In this document: positions 6,309 to 15,679 of the stretch, piece by piece | How positions within the stretch are numbered: position 1 is the first letter of the stretch | How the letters are laid out: each line of letters begins with the position of its first letter | NCBI RefSeq assembly: GCF_002894645.1 | Contig: NZ_NCQY01000011.1 | Span: forward strand, 1 to 64,000 | Direction of reading: 5' to 3' | Origin: Salinibacter altiplanensis | GTDB lineage: Bacteria; Bacteroidota; Rhodothermia; Rhodothermales; Salinibacteraceae | DNA: 64,000 bases | Notes under the pieces: generated by a model | What the model saw: only the letters and a program-made list of their open reading frames with translations | Databases searched by the model: none | What the model was told of the DNA's origin: nothing | Program-made: the position numbers and the translations under genes

Positions 6309-8681
6309 ATGGATACTATGCATCGCTACATCGCTTTTGCATGCTTCTCGTGTGCCTTTCTTCTACTCGTTCCCGCCGCTTCGGCCCAGTCGACCGGCGC
6401 CGTTGAGGGGCGTGTCTTCGACGGGGAGACGGATACGACCCTGCCGGAGGTAAATGTTGTGATTTCCACCCTGGACCGTGGGGCCGTCACGGACGAGGAG
6501 GGGCGCTTTGCACTTCGGAATGTGCCCTCCGGAACGTACCAGCTACAGGCCCGCTTCGTGGGCTACGAAACCACGACCCGCACCGTACAGGTGACGGCCG
6601 GTAGTGCCACACAGCTTCGCCTTCGCCTGTCCCGCTCATCCGTCGAGATGAGCGGCATTCAGGTCACGGCCCTCTCGCCCGACCGGGAGCCCACCGGCTC
6701 GCTCGACGCGGAGCAGATCCGGACGGCGGAGGTGGCCGACCCCGGCGCCCTGCTCCGTGACCTGCCGGGCATCAACTCGGTGCGGCGGGGCCCTGTGGGG
6801 CTCGACCCCAATGTGCGCGGCCTCTCGGAGACGGAGGTTGGGACCTACATCGGCGGGATGCGCACCTTTCCCGCGGGGCCGGCCCGCATGGATTCGCCCA
6901 TGAGCCATGTTGACCCGAGCACCATCAAGAGCATCGACGTGGTGAAGGGGCCGTACGCCCTTACCTGGGGCCCTGGCAACATGAGCGCCATCCAGGTGAC
7001 GCAGCGTGGCGAGGATCCGCCCCGCACCCCGCTGACCGGAACCGTCCGTGCCGGCTACGACACAAACCGAGAGGCCCGCGAGGCGACGGTCTTTGGGATG
7101 GGGCGGCAGGGCGACTGGTTCTACAGCGTCAATGGCGCCTGGCGGGGGGGCAGCACCTTCGACGCCGGAAATGGACAACCGATCCCGGCCGACTATGAAT
7201 CCGCCGAGGGGCGGGCCCGCATCGGGGTGGAGCTGACCGACCGGTCCACCCTCTCACTCAGCGGCAGCTACCAGGATCAGGAGGACATCGACTATCCGGG
7301 CCGCCTCCTCAACGCCGACTTCTTCGAGACCGGCATGGGGCAGCTCACATACGAGTTTGCCCAGAATGAGAACATGCTCCGGGGCCTGACGGTGCGCGCC
7401 AGCGCCCAGCAGACGCTCCACGGCATGACGAACGAGGGCAAGTGTACGTTTGAGAAGAACGGTTGTCCGGACGGAAAGCCGCCCGCTCCATTCCGCATTG
7501 GCGTCGACTCGGAGATTCAGAACGTCAGTGGACGTGTGGCGGCCGATCTGGTCCTTGGGGCCTGGGACCTCACGGTCGGGGGCGACGTGGTGCACACCTT
7601 CCGGGACGCCACCCGGCCCCTGGAGGCGGTGATGCCGAATGGGAATCGCGTCGTGCCGCCATTCTACAGGAGAGGGGACGAAATTCTCGATAACGCCTGG
7701 CCCGGCGTGACGATCACGCAGGAGGGGGTGTTTGCCGAGGCGAGCCGCGCCCTCGGCGATCTTTTGACCTTGACGGGCACCACGCGCCTCGACCTGGCCC
7801 AGTCCGATGCCAACGACCCGACCCAGCCGTTTCTGGAGAATGCTGGCGTTTCGGAGGCCGGGCTGGACCAGAGCGACGTGATGCCGAGCGGGGCCGTGAC
7901 GGCGTCGCTAGTCCTCACGGAGCGATGGACCCTTTCGCTGGGAGGCGGGACGGTCGCGCGGCCGCCCAGCGCCCTAGAGCGCTATGCAGATCGCTTCCCC
8001 GCTAGCAAGTCTCAGATGAGCGCCGAGTTCCAGGGCATCCCGTCACTCGATCCGGAGCGCAGCACGCAGGGCGACCTCTGGCTCGAAGGGGACGGGCAGG
8101 CCTGGTCGCTCAGCGTCAATGCCTTCGCTCGTCGCGTCGACGACTACATCACCCTCGCCCCCACGGGCATCGATCCGATTCTCCCGCTGAGCAAACCGCA
8201 GACGGTGTTCCGGTACGTCAACGGGGAGGCCACCTTCTACGGGACGGAGGTGGACGCGACGGTGTCCCTCGCGGAGCCGCTCACGGCCCGGGCCTCCGGA
8301 AGTTATCTGTGGGGCGAGGACGAGACGGCGGACGAGCCGGCTTTTGGGGTGTCTCCCGCGTCGGCTGCCCTTGGCCTTCGGTGGACACATCAACCCACCA
8401 CATCGGCCGTAGGAGAAGTCTTCGTAGACGGAGGTGTGGAACTCGTGGCGGAGCAGGACCGCGCGGCCACCACTCGCAGAGAGACGGAGACCGACGGCTA
8501 CACCACGGTCGACCTGCGGGCCGGCGCGACCGTACTGGAGCGCGTGCGACTCGACGTGAGCGTCGAAAACCTGTTCGATGAGACATACGTCAACCACTTG
8601 AATGCCAAGAATCCGTTCTCCGGCGACTCGCTGCCGGAGCCGGGCCGCGTCGTGTCGACGACGCTGCGCCTGCGGTTCTAA
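6309..8681 (+). CDS. TonB-dependent outer-membrane receptor, probably for copper
   Basis: 790 aa. The signal peptide ends at about residue 27 (AASAQ). Next is a carboxypeptidase-regulatory-like beta domain (about 30-110: GRVFDGET, DEEGRF, VPSGTYQL), a plug (about 125-235) and a 22-strand barrel ending in a terminal Phe (LRLRF). In the plug the GGMR, RMDSPMSHVDPSTIKSIDVV and KGP segments resemble the TonB-copper (OprC/NosA) family, where a Met/Asp-rich segment contacts copper; substrate is therefore predicted as copper, with moderate confidence. Two Cys in an extracellular loop region (CTFEKNGCPDG) may form a disulfide. The ATG at 6309 was chosen because it follows a GGAGG site by 10 bases; a GTG at 6276 and an ATG at 6318 are alternatives. 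Confidence 0.88.
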   Translation: MDTMHRYIAFACFSCAFLLLVPAASAQSTGAVEGRVFDGETDTTLPEVNVVISTLDRGAVTDEEGRFALRNVPSGTYQLQARFVGYETTTRTVQVTAGSATQLRLRLSRSSVEMSGIQVTALSPDREPTGSLDAEQIRTAEVADPGALLRDLPGINSVRRGPVGLDPNVRGLSETEVGTYIGGMRTFPAGPARMDSPMSHVDPSTIKSIDVVKGPYALTWGPGNMSAIQVTQRGEDPPRTPLTGTVRAGYDTNREAREATVFGMGRQGDWFYSVNGAWRGGSTFDAGNGQPIPADYESAEGRARIGVELTDRSTLSLSGSYQDQEDIDYPGRLLNADFFETGMGQLTYEFAQNENMLRGLTVRASAQQTLHGMTNEGKCTFEKNGCPDGKPPAPFRIGVDSEIQNVSGRVAADLVLGAWDLTVGGDVVHTFRDATRPLEAVMPNGNRVVPPFYRRGDEILDNAWPGVTITQEGVFAEASRALGDLLTLTGTTRLDLAQSDANDPTQPFLENAGVSEAGLDQSDVMPSGAVTASLVLTERWTLSLGGGTVARPPSALERYADRFPASKSQMSAEFQGIPSLDPERSTQGDLWLEGDGQAWSLSVNAFARRVDDYITLAPTGIDPILPLSKPQTVFRYVNGEATFYGTEVDATVSLAEPLTARASGSYLWGEDETADEPAFGVSPASAALGLRWTHQPTTSAVGEVFVDGGVELVAEQDRAATTRRETETDGYTTVDLRAGATVLERVRLDVSVENLFDETYVNHLNAKNPFSGDSLPEPGRVVSTTLRLRF

Positions 8682-8730
8682 CCGGCGTGGCAGGACGCAC
8701 ATATCGACGGGGGGAGGATTGCTCGGATCG

Positions 8731-8783
8731 CAGGGCGGTCCGGCCGTGGAACTCGTGGAGACACACACGGCTGGGCCGCCCTG
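8731..8783. repeat. Large inverted repeat after the TonB receptor gene
   Basis: CAGGGCGG (8731-8738) and CCGCCCTG (8776-8783) are perfect arms, and CCGTG inside the left arm pairs with CACGG inside the right arm, giving a long imperfect hairpin about 50 bases past the receptor stop. There is no T run, so it is at best a Rho-independent-like or mRNA-stabilising structure. Confidence 0.5.
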
Positions 8784-9041
8784 TCGATTGGGGGGTCGCA
8801 TCGGGGTCCGTCGCAATGTTGATCGGCACACCGGAGGACGTGAAGGGCGGCACGGGCAGAGGACGAAGCTGTGACGAACGCCACAGGCAGGCACTCACGG
8901 TGCTATCGCACGTTGCCCCAACACGCCATCTCAAAAAGGGTGCGGAGGAAGAGCGCTCCGTTTCCCCCAATCCGTAGCCCAGTCGTGGCGTCTGGAAAGC
9001 CCGCGTACGTCCGGTGAACCGCCCGCGGAAAGAGAACCGAT

Positions 9042-9106
9042 CCCCAAGTTGTTCGGCGGGGACGCTGGGGCCGAGAGACAGAGTCCCCCGCCCGGCTTCC
9101 TTGGGG
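9042..9106. repeat. Nested inverted repeat in the long intergenic region
   Basis: Outer arms CCCCAAG (9042-9048) and CTTGGGG (9100-9106) enclose inner arms GGCGGGGAC (9055-9063) and GTCCCCCGCC (9083-9092). The two helices would stack with an internal loop and a 19-base apical loop. The nesting suggests an RNA fold, but no known family is recognised. Confidence 0.45.
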
Positions 9107-9893
9107 CCCAACCCCAACGGGCAACTGCTGCCGATCAGAAACAGTGCACGGACGGAGTCACATTCAGTCGCCAAAGGGAGGCGCAAGGCAGACTCGTGAA
9201 GGGGCGTGGGCAGAGGAGGCAACACAGGTTCACCCTGCCCCCGTCCGACGGCGGTAGTGAGGGTGGCGCCGTGGAGGTTCTCGTCCGGCGGTGCACGCGT
9301 CCTGGTTCTGTACTCGGCATCTGGCGTGTGTTTTGCAGATGGAGGAATCCCAGGCGGAAAAGGTCGTCCCGACGGATTTGCACCGCGTGCAAGAGCAGGG
9401 GCGATTGTTGGGGCGCCGTGGTGAACGAACGCGACGTTGCCGTGCATGTATGAAGTACAACGCTGCAACAAAAACAGCTGCACCCGAGTGGACCGACGAG
9501 GAAGTTGAGGAGAGGAGAGAGAGGTTCATCCCTGGGGCTCGGCTTTGTCACGAATAGATGTCCGAGGTGGAAAGGGGCCCGTCCTTCTTCCGTGCCGCTC
9601 GTCTCGACACAGTGACAAGGAGCGAAGCAAGCCCGTTTTAGGACGGTACGCTCGCCGAGTACCCCCGCGAATTCCATCGAAGTTCTGCCGCTCGATCTTT
9701 CCCATAAGCGTTAAGGTTTGGCGTAAATCCCCTAGGATTCAGCGGAAAGCCGCTTGGGGCTTTGGCTTGTTGAACGCCATATCGTATGTTCTATTCGCCT
9801 TGGAACTGAATCTGAAGACGAAGGATCTCGGTGGGGCTGTTTGCCCGGACGGACAGCGGTGCCCGATTACTCACTGTCGAATGATTCGCTAGT

Positions 9894-10547
9894 ATGCCGC
9901 AATTTTTTCCCAAGAAGGCCAACACGCTCCCCTTTCTTTCCTTGGGGGCCTCGCTCCTTGGGGGCGTCCTTCTGGTGTTTTTGGTCTGGTACTACTTCTC
10001 GCCCGAGTTTAAGGTGGTGGGGTACCAACCGGAGCAGCCGGTGCCCTACAGCCACGAGACCCACGTCGAGAAGCTGGGGATGGACTGCCAGTACTGCCAC
10101 ACCAACGTGGCAAACTCGAAGCACGCCAACGTGCCGTCCACCCAGACGTGCATGACGTGCCACAGCCAGGTGAAGACCAACTCGCCGAAGCTGCTTTCGG
10201 TGCGGGAGAGCTGGGCCAACAATGAGCCCATCGAGTGGACCAAGGTGCACCATCTGCCGGACTACGCGCACTTCAGCCACGCGTCGCACGTGAACAAAGG
10301 GGTTGGGTGTGAGACGTGCCACGGCCGCATCGATCAGATGGGAGCAGACGGTGTGTATCAGGCCGAGCCCCTGTCGATGGGATGGTGTCTGGACTGCCAC
10401 CGGCAGCCGGAGAAGTACCTTCGTCCCAACGACCAGATCACGACCATGGGGTACACCCAGCCGGCCAGCTTCGTCGAGCGAAACCTGGAGCGCATCGAGG
10501 AGCAGGGCATCCAGCCGCCCACCAACTGCTCGGCCTGCCACTACTAA
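9894..10547 (+). CDS. actA: Alternative complex III pentaheme cytochrome c subunit ActA
   Basis: 217 aa. It carries electrons within the quinol:cytochrome c oxidoreductase ACIII. One transmembrane anchor (about 14-36) is followed by a periplasmic domain with exactly five CxxCH heme sites, starting at C65, C86, C139, C165 and C212. The last site is two residues from the C-terminus. Additional His residues (HETH, HHLP, HFSHASH) can serve as distal ligands. This matches ActA of Rhodothermus marinus and Flavobacterium complexes in length and heme number. It opens the act-cox cluster, all on the plus strand, with actB about 115 bases downstream. The ATG at 9894 is followed directly by the anchor and is the obvious start. 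Confidence 0.95.
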   Translation: MPQFFPKKANTLPFLSLGASLLGGVLLVFLVWYYFSPEFKVVGYQPEQPVPYSHETHVEKLGMDCQYCHTNVANSKHANVPSTQTCMTCHSQVKTNSPKLLSVRESWANNEPIEWTKVHHLPDYAHFSHASHVNKGVGCETCHGRIDQMGADGVYQAEPLSMGWCLDCHRQPEKYLRPNDQITTMGYTQPASFVERNLERIEEQGIQPPTNCSACHY

Positions 10548-10661
10548 TCGTCTCGGGAAGCGTCGAGCGTCGTGCCTGGAAAGGCGGATCGTCTGCGACG
10601 CCGGATGCTGAGCGCGCAGCGCTCGGGACTGTCCCCTCAACCCGCAACGCCACAGTGTAGT

Positions 10662-13600
10662 ATGATCGAACTAGACGTCATAGATTCGGAGACGGCCGCC
10701 CGCGACGGAGAGGCGACTGCTCAAGATGCGTCGTCGGGGCCCACCTTTTGGCGCCACTGGTCCGAGTCGGAGGCCGACGAGGACGGCGACGACCTGACGG
10801 AGTTTGTGCCGGGGGACAGCGAGCCCCCGAGTGGGGCGTCGCGCCGGCAGTTCCTGCAGCTGATGGGAGCGGCCATGGCCATGGCGGGGTTGGCTGGCTG
10901 CCGGCGGCCGGAAGAGAAGATTCTTCCGTACGCCCGGGAGCCGGACGCGGTGACGCCCGGCATTGCGGACCACTACGCCACGGGCATGCCGTTCCGGGGC
11001 GTGCTCCGGCCGGTCGTCGCCAAGAGCAATGAGGGGCGCCCGACCAAGATCAAGGGCAACGACGACCATCCGGCGGGGCAGAGCGGCACCAGCCCCTACG
11101 AACAGGCCTCGGTGCTCAACCTGTACGACCCCGACCGGTCCCGGTCCGTTCGGCAGGAGGGACGCACGGCCTCGTGGGACGACTTCGTGTCGTTTTGTCG
11201 CCAGCTCGGCAACGAGGCGGACCAGCGCCGGGTGGCGGTCCTGATGGCAGAGACCTCCTCCCCGACCGCGCAGGCGATGCGGCAGCGCATGGCGGATCGC
11301 TTTCCGAACCTGCAGTGGGTGCCGTACGCCCCCACCGGAACCGATCCGCGGCGGCTCGGCACGCAGCAGGCCTTCGGTCGCCCCCTCCGGCCGCGCTTCG
11401 AGCTTGGGGAGGCGGAGGTGATCGTGAGCCTCGACGCCAACTTCCTCGACGGGCGCACCCCCGACTTCGGGTACCACACGCAGGGGTTTGCGGAGGGGCG
11501 GCGCCTGGACGGCGTAGAGGACACCATGAGCCGGCTCTACACGGTGGAGAGCCGCTACTCCACCACGGGGGGCAGTTCGGACCACCGGCTCGGGATGCGG
11601 GCCGGGCGCATTCCGGCTCTTGCGGCGGCCCTCGCGGCCGAGTTGGGCGTGGGGGAGGCGCCGGACGTCTCGTGGAGCGAGAGAGAGCGGGCGCACGTCC
11701 GGGAAATGGCCCGGGACCTGCGCGAGGCGGGCGAACACGGCGTGGTGATGGCGGGCGAGGCCCAGCCGCCCGAAGTGCACGCCCTCGCCATGGCGGTCAA
11801 CCAGCGACTCGGCGGCCTCGGCACCACCGTTACGCTTTTCGACACCGGAGACGACGAGATTCAACCCCAGGACGAGGCCCTGGCCGACCTGACCGCGTCG
11901 ATGCAGGCGGGCGAGGTGGACACCCTCTTCATGCTGGGCGTGAATCCCGTCTACGACGCCCCGTCCGAGTTGAACTTTGAGGAGGCGCTGTCGAACGTGC
12001 GCGACACGGTGCACCTGGGCCGCCTCCGCAACGAAACAGCCCAGGCGGCCCGCTGGCACCTGCCCCGCACTCACTACCTGGAGCAATGGGGCGACGGGCG
12101 GGCCTACGACGGCACGCCCTCGGTCGTCCAGCCGCTCATCCAGCCGCTCTACGACGATGCGCACTCGCTCATCGAGGTGCTCAACCTGGCCGCGACGGGC
12201 GTGGACGCCAGTGGGCACGACCTCGTCCGCGAGCAGTGGCGCGCGCAGCTCTCGGCGCCGTTCCGCGAGCAGTGGCGCCGGACGCTGCACGACGGGTACC
12301 TGGAGGGGGAGGGGTACGACGTTGCCTCGGTGGGCCCGGCGACCGTGCCGTCCATCGACGTCCCGGCGTCCGAACCGGACGAGATTGAGGTCGTCTTCCG
12401 CACGGACTCGAAGTTGTTGGCGGGGCGATTCTCCAACAACCCGTGGATGCAGGAGCTGCCGGATTCCATCTCGAAAATCGTGTGGGACAACGTCGCCGTC
12501 ATGAGCCGGGCGACGGCGGACGAGCTGGGAGTGGACGTCCAGCGCCGGGAGGGCAGTTTCTACGCCGACCGGGTGGAGCTGGCCCTCGACGGCGAGTCTG
12601 TGGAGCTGCCCGTGTGGGTGCAGCCCGGGTATCCGGACGGCTCGATCGGGGTGTCGATGGGCTACGGGCGCACCATCGCTTCGGCCCGCGAGTCCGAGAG
12701 CACGCCGTTCTGGGACACCAGCGATGAAACCAACATCTACAACGGAAGCCCCATTGCGGGGGGGATCGACGCGTCCGGAGAGCCGATGGACGTGGTGGGG
12801 GGCAACGTGGCGCCGATGCGGCCGAACGGAGGCCGCGTGGCCACCGGGGCCGAGGTCACGCAGGTCGACAGCGGGTATCTTCTGGCAACGACGCAGGAGG
12901 AGGGGAGCATGCAGGGCCGCCCGATCGTGCGGTGGGCCACCCTGGAGGAGTTCAAGGAGGACCCGGAGTTCGTCAACGAGTCGCAGCCGCCGGTTCCGAA
13001 CCTGGGGCACGAGGAAGAGGGCCACGGCGGGGGGAATGGCCACAGCGGGGATGGGGCAGCCCACGACGTGTCGGAGCAGGGCTTGGAGGCGGGGCCTGGG
13101 GCCGATGCCCACGGGGCGGACGACATGCCCGAGCAGGCTGCTCACGGAGGCGATGGTGCCGGTCAGCACGGCGACGCCGGCTCCGACGAACCGGGCGCGG
13201 TGGAGCAGCAGCAAGAGTACCCGATGGCTTGGGAAGAGAACCACCCGAAGGACCAGGCGGCGTCCAAAAACAACCCCTACTACCAGAACCAGTGGGGCAT
13301 GACCGTCGACCTCAACACGTGCACGGGCTGCAACGCCTGCGTGGTGGCCTGCACGAGTGAGAATAACGTGCAGGTGGTGGGGAAGGAGGAGGTGAGCAAC
13401 GGGCGGCACATGTACTGGATTCGAAACGACCGCTACTACGTGAGTGAGGAGGAGGGGGACGACAATCCCGAGATGCTCACACAACCGGTCATGTGCCAGC
13501 ACTGCGAGAACGCGCCGTGCGAGTCCGTCTGCCCGGTGGCGGCGACGGTCCACTCGCCGGATGGCACCAACCAAATGGTGTACAACCGCTGCATCGGGAC

Positions 13601-14051
13601 GCGCTACTGCCAGAACAACTGCCCGTACAAGGTCCGGCGCTTCAACTTCTACGACTGGACCAAGACGCTGCCCACGGAGGTGCAGATGGCGCAGAACCCC
13701 GACGTGACCGTGCGCACTCGGGGCGTTATGGAAAAGTGCACGTGGTGCGTCCAGCGGATCCGGAAGCAGCAGCAACAGGCCGACAACGAGGAGCGCGACC
13801 TCCGTCCCAACGAGGTGGAGACGGCCTGCCAAGAGGCGTGCCCCACTGACGCCATCACGTTTGGGGATCTCAACAACCCTGAAAGCGACGTGGTGGAGGA
13901 GAAGAAAAACCCGCGCCGCTACGAGTTGCTTTCCTACCTCAATACGAAGCCCCGTCTTTCTTATCTCGGGCGCGTGCGGAACACAAATCCCCGCCTGGAA
14001 GAGGCCCTCTCGGGCGCCGACGCGGAGGGAGAGGCGCCGGTGGAGGCCTAG
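10662..14051 (+). CDS. actB: ACIII subunit ActB: molybdopterin-like domain fused to Fe-S domain
   Basis: 1129 aa from the ATG at 10662. The N-terminal part (about 85-770) resembles the large subunit of molybdopterin oxidoreductases but, as known for ActB, should hold no cofactor. The C-terminal part has four cysteine clusters starting at C887 (CTGCNAC), C945 (CQHCENAPC), C977 (CIGTRYCQNNCPYK) and C1026 (CTWC with a later CQEACP), expected to bind three 4Fe-4S and one 3Fe-4S cluster. A twin-arginine motif (R61-R62, SRRQFLQ) precedes a hydrophobic segment and LAGC (Cys80), suggesting Tat export and possibly lipid attachment. Between the two domains, residues about 783-865, is a His/Gly/Asp-rich linker that looks species-specific. 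An upstream GTG frame start is less likely. Confidence 0.95.
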   Translation: MIELDVIDSETAARDGEATAQDASSGPTFWRHWSESEADEDGDDLTEFVPGDSEPPSGASRRQFLQLMGAAMAMAGLAGCRRPEEKILPYAREPDAVTPGIADHYATGMPFRGVLRPVVAKSNEGRPTKIKGNDDHPAGQSGTSPYEQASVLNLYDPDRSRSVRQEGRTASWDDFVSFCRQLGNEADQRRVAVLMAETSSPTAQAMRQRMADRFPNLQWVPYAPTGTDPRRLGTQQAFGRPLRPRFELGEAEVIVSLDANFLDGRTPDFGYHTQGFAEGRRLDGVEDTMSRLYTVESRYSTTGGSSDHRLGMRAGRIPALAAALAAELGVGEAPDVSWSERERAHVREMARDLREAGEHGVVMAGEAQPPEVHALAMAVNQRLGGLGTTVTLFDTGDDEIQPQDEALADLTASMQAGEVDTLFMLGVNPVYDAPSELNFEEALSNVRDTVHLGRLRNETAQAARWHLPRTHYLEQWGDGRAYDGTPSVVQPLIQPLYDDAHSLIEVLNLAATGVDASGHDLVREQWRAQLSAPFREQWRRTLHDGYLEGEGYDVASVGPATVPSIDVPASEPDEIEVVFRTDSKLLAGRFSNNPWMQELPDSISKIVWDNVAVMSRATADELGVDVQRREGSFYADRVELALDGESVELPVWVQPGYPDGSIGVSMGYGRTIASARESESTPFWDTSDETNIYNGSPIAGGIDASGEPMDVVGGNVAPMRPNGGRVATGAEVTQVDSGYLLATTQEEGSMQGRPIVRWATLEEFKEDPEFVNESQPPVPNLGHEEEGHGGGNGHSGDGAAHDVSEQGLEAGPGADAHGADDMPEQAAHGGDGAGQHGDAGSDEPGAVEQQQEYPMAWEENHPKDQAASKNNPYYQNQWGMTVDLNTCTGCNACVVACTSENNVQVVGKEEVSNGRHMYWIRNDRYYVSEEEGDDNPEMLTQPVMCQHCENAPCESVCPVAATVHSPDGTNQMVYNRCIGTRYCQNNCPYKVRRFNFYDWTKTLPTEVQMAQNPDVTVRTRGVMEKCTWCVQRIRKQQQQADNEERDLRPNEVETACQEACPTDAITFGDLNNPESDVVEEKKNPRRYELLSYLNTKPRLSYLGRVRNTNPRLEEALSGADAEGEAPVEA

Positions 14052-14103
14052 TGGCCAGAGAAGCCCCGCTCATACGAACTCGTCGAATTGATCTGAGCCA
14101 TTC

Positions 14104-15624
14104 GTGGAGACATCCAAGAAGCTTCCAACGGACCCGTCCGAGTCGCCCCCGTCGCCCGCCGGGGACGGCGCAGCCGACCCGGAGCGTCTCGTCCAGGGCA
14201 ACCTGTCGTTTCACGACATCACCGAGATGGTGTCGCGACACGCGGAGAAGAAGGCGCCGCTGGCGTGGTACGTGGCTTTTGGCGTGTCCCTGTCCGGGGC
14301 GCTCCTTCTGATTGGACTGCTCGCCTACGTGGTCTGGAACGGGATCGGGGTGTGGGGCAACAACCAGCCCGTCGGCTGGGGCTGGCCGATCGTCAACTTT
14401 GTGTTCTGGGTGGGGATCGGCCACGCCGGGACGCTCATCTCCGCGATCCTCTATCTCTTCCGGCAACACTGGCGGACGGCGATCAATCGGGCCGCGGAGG
14501 CGATGACGATCTTCGCGGTGATCTGTGCCCTCATCTGGCCGACCTTCCACGTCGGGCGCGTCTGGGCCATCTACTGGACGCTCCCGATTCCGAACCAGAT
14601 GGCCATGTGGCCGCAGTTTAAGAGCCCACTGCTCTGGGACGTGTTCGCGGTGTCGAGCTACTTCATCGTCTCGACCCTCTTCTGGTACGTGGGGCTCGTG
14701 CCCGACCTCGCAACGCTCCGCGACCGCGCGAAGAACTTCTGGCGGCAGCGCATTCTCGCCTTCTTCTCGCTGGGGTGGACGGGCTCGAACCGCCACTGGC
14801 GCAACTACGAGAAGGCGTACCTGCTGCTCGCAGGCCTTGCCACGCCGCTCGTGCTGTCGGTTCACTCGGTCGTGTCGTTTGACTTCGCGGTGTCGGTCAT
14901 CCCGGGGTGGCACACGACGATCTTTCCCCCCTACTTCGTGGCGGGGGCCATCTTCTCCGGCTTCGCCATGGTGGTCACGCTCATGGTAATCACCCGCGAG
15001 ATCTACGGCCTGAAAAACCTGATCACGATCGACCACCTGGAGAAGATGAACATCATCATCCTGCTGACCGGGTCGATTGTGGGCTTTGCCTACATCACGG
15101 AGTTCTTCATGGCCTGGTATTCGGGGGTCGAGTATGAGCAGTATGCCTTTATCAACCGGGCCTTTGGGCCGTACGCCTGGGCATACTGGATCATGATGAC
15201 CTGCAACCTCATCACCCCGCAGCTCTTCTGGTCGAAGCGGCTGCGGCGCTCCATCCCGGTCATGTTTGCCCTGTCGATCGTGGTGAACATCGGGATGTGG
15301 TTCGAGCGGTTCGTGATTACGATCACGTCGCTCCACCGCGACTTCCTGCCGAGCTCGTGGGGCTACTTCACGGCCACCTGGGTCGACATCGGCACGTTCG
15401 TGGGGTCGTTTGGGCTCTTCTTCACGCTCTTCCTGCTCTTCCTTCGGTTCGTGCCGATGGTGGCCATGGCGGAGGTGAAGGGCGTGATGCCGGAGGCCGA
15501 TCCGCACCACTACGACCCTGAGGGCAACGGCCACGCCGAGGGCGACGGCGAGCCCTACATCGCACCGGCGGAGCCGGCCCTGGCGGAGGCGTACCGGAAC
15601 GACGAGACCGACGCCCCTGAATAG
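14104..15624 (+). CDS. actC: ACIII membrane subunit ActC (NrfD/PsrC-like)
   Basis: 506 aa. It is an integral membrane protein with about ten transmembrane helices and belongs to the NrfD/PsrC family, which forms the quinol-binding membrane part of ACIII. Helices begin near residue 60 after a hydrophilic N-terminus. Family features seen include the [12 protein letters not shown] segment around helix 2-3, [26 protein letters not shown] in the middle (about 258-280) and [10 protein letters not shown] near helix 9. The reading frame starts with GTG at 14104; no ATG lies before the first helix except one at 14227 that would cut the N-terminus. The gene begins 52 bases after actB and is followed by actD. 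Confidence 0.93.
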   Translation: METSKKLPTDPSESPPSPAGDGAADPERLVQGNLSFHDITEMVSRHAEKKAPLAWYVAFGVSLSGALLLIGLLAYVVWNGIGVWGNNQPVGWGWPIVNFVFWVGIGHAGTLISAILYLFRQHWRTAINRAAEAMTIFAVICALIWPTFHVGRVWAIYWTLPIPNQMAMWPQFKSPLLWDVFAVSSYFIVSTLFWYVGLVPDLATLRDRAKNFWRQRILAFFSLGWTGSNRHWRNYEKAYLLLAGLATPLVLSVHSVVSFDFAVSVIPGWHTTIFPPYFVAGAIFSGFAMVVTLMVITREIYGLKNLITIDHLEKMNIIILLTGSIVGFAYITEFFMAWYSGVEYEQYAFINRAFGPYAWAYWIMMTCNLITPQLFWSKRLRRSIPVMFALSIVVNIGMWFERFVITITSLHRDFLPSSWGYFTATWVDIGTFVGSFGLFFTLFLLFLRFVPMVAMAEVKGVMPEADPHHYDPEGNGHAEGDGEPYIAPAEPALAEAYRNDETDAPE

Positions 15625-15679
15625 GTGGGTCCCCCACGTTGTACTCATCGCTGTTCTCAATCGAGCATCGCGCGACGCC

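Larger units (their letters stand above)
8682..9893. other. 1.2-kb intergenic region with strong inverted repeats, no convincing gene
   Basis: No reading frame here has a recognisable family, good codon use and a sensible start. The longest candidates on either strand use many rare Arg and Leu codons (CGA, AGA, AGG, TTG). Two structured segments stand out: an arm pair CAGGGCGG (8731-8738) with CCGCCCTG (8776-8783) carrying further internal pairing, and CCCCAAG (9042-9048) with CTTGGGG (9100-9106) enclosing GGCGGGGAC with GTCCCCCGCC. The last 150 bases before actA are less GC-rich and should hold the promoter of the respiratory cluster; a TTTG and a TATGTT segment near 9760-9790 loosely fit the Bacteroidota -33/-7 pattern. 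A weak 72-codon frame begins at 9339. Confidence 0.6.

Noticed and set aside
9339-9557. 72-codon plus-strand frame with a CxxC
   Set aside because: Uses several rare Arg and Leu codons (CGA, AGA, AGG, TTG) and has no homology that I recognise; kept only as a weak possibility.
9135-9677. 180-codon minus-strand frame in the long intergenic region
   Set aside because: Rich in Cys, Ser and rare codons, unlike the acid-rich proteome; no recognisable domain.
9545-9892. 115-codon plus-strand frame just before actA
   Set aside because: Basic, Cys-containing, unlike halophile proteins; it covers the likely promoter region of the respiratory cluster.
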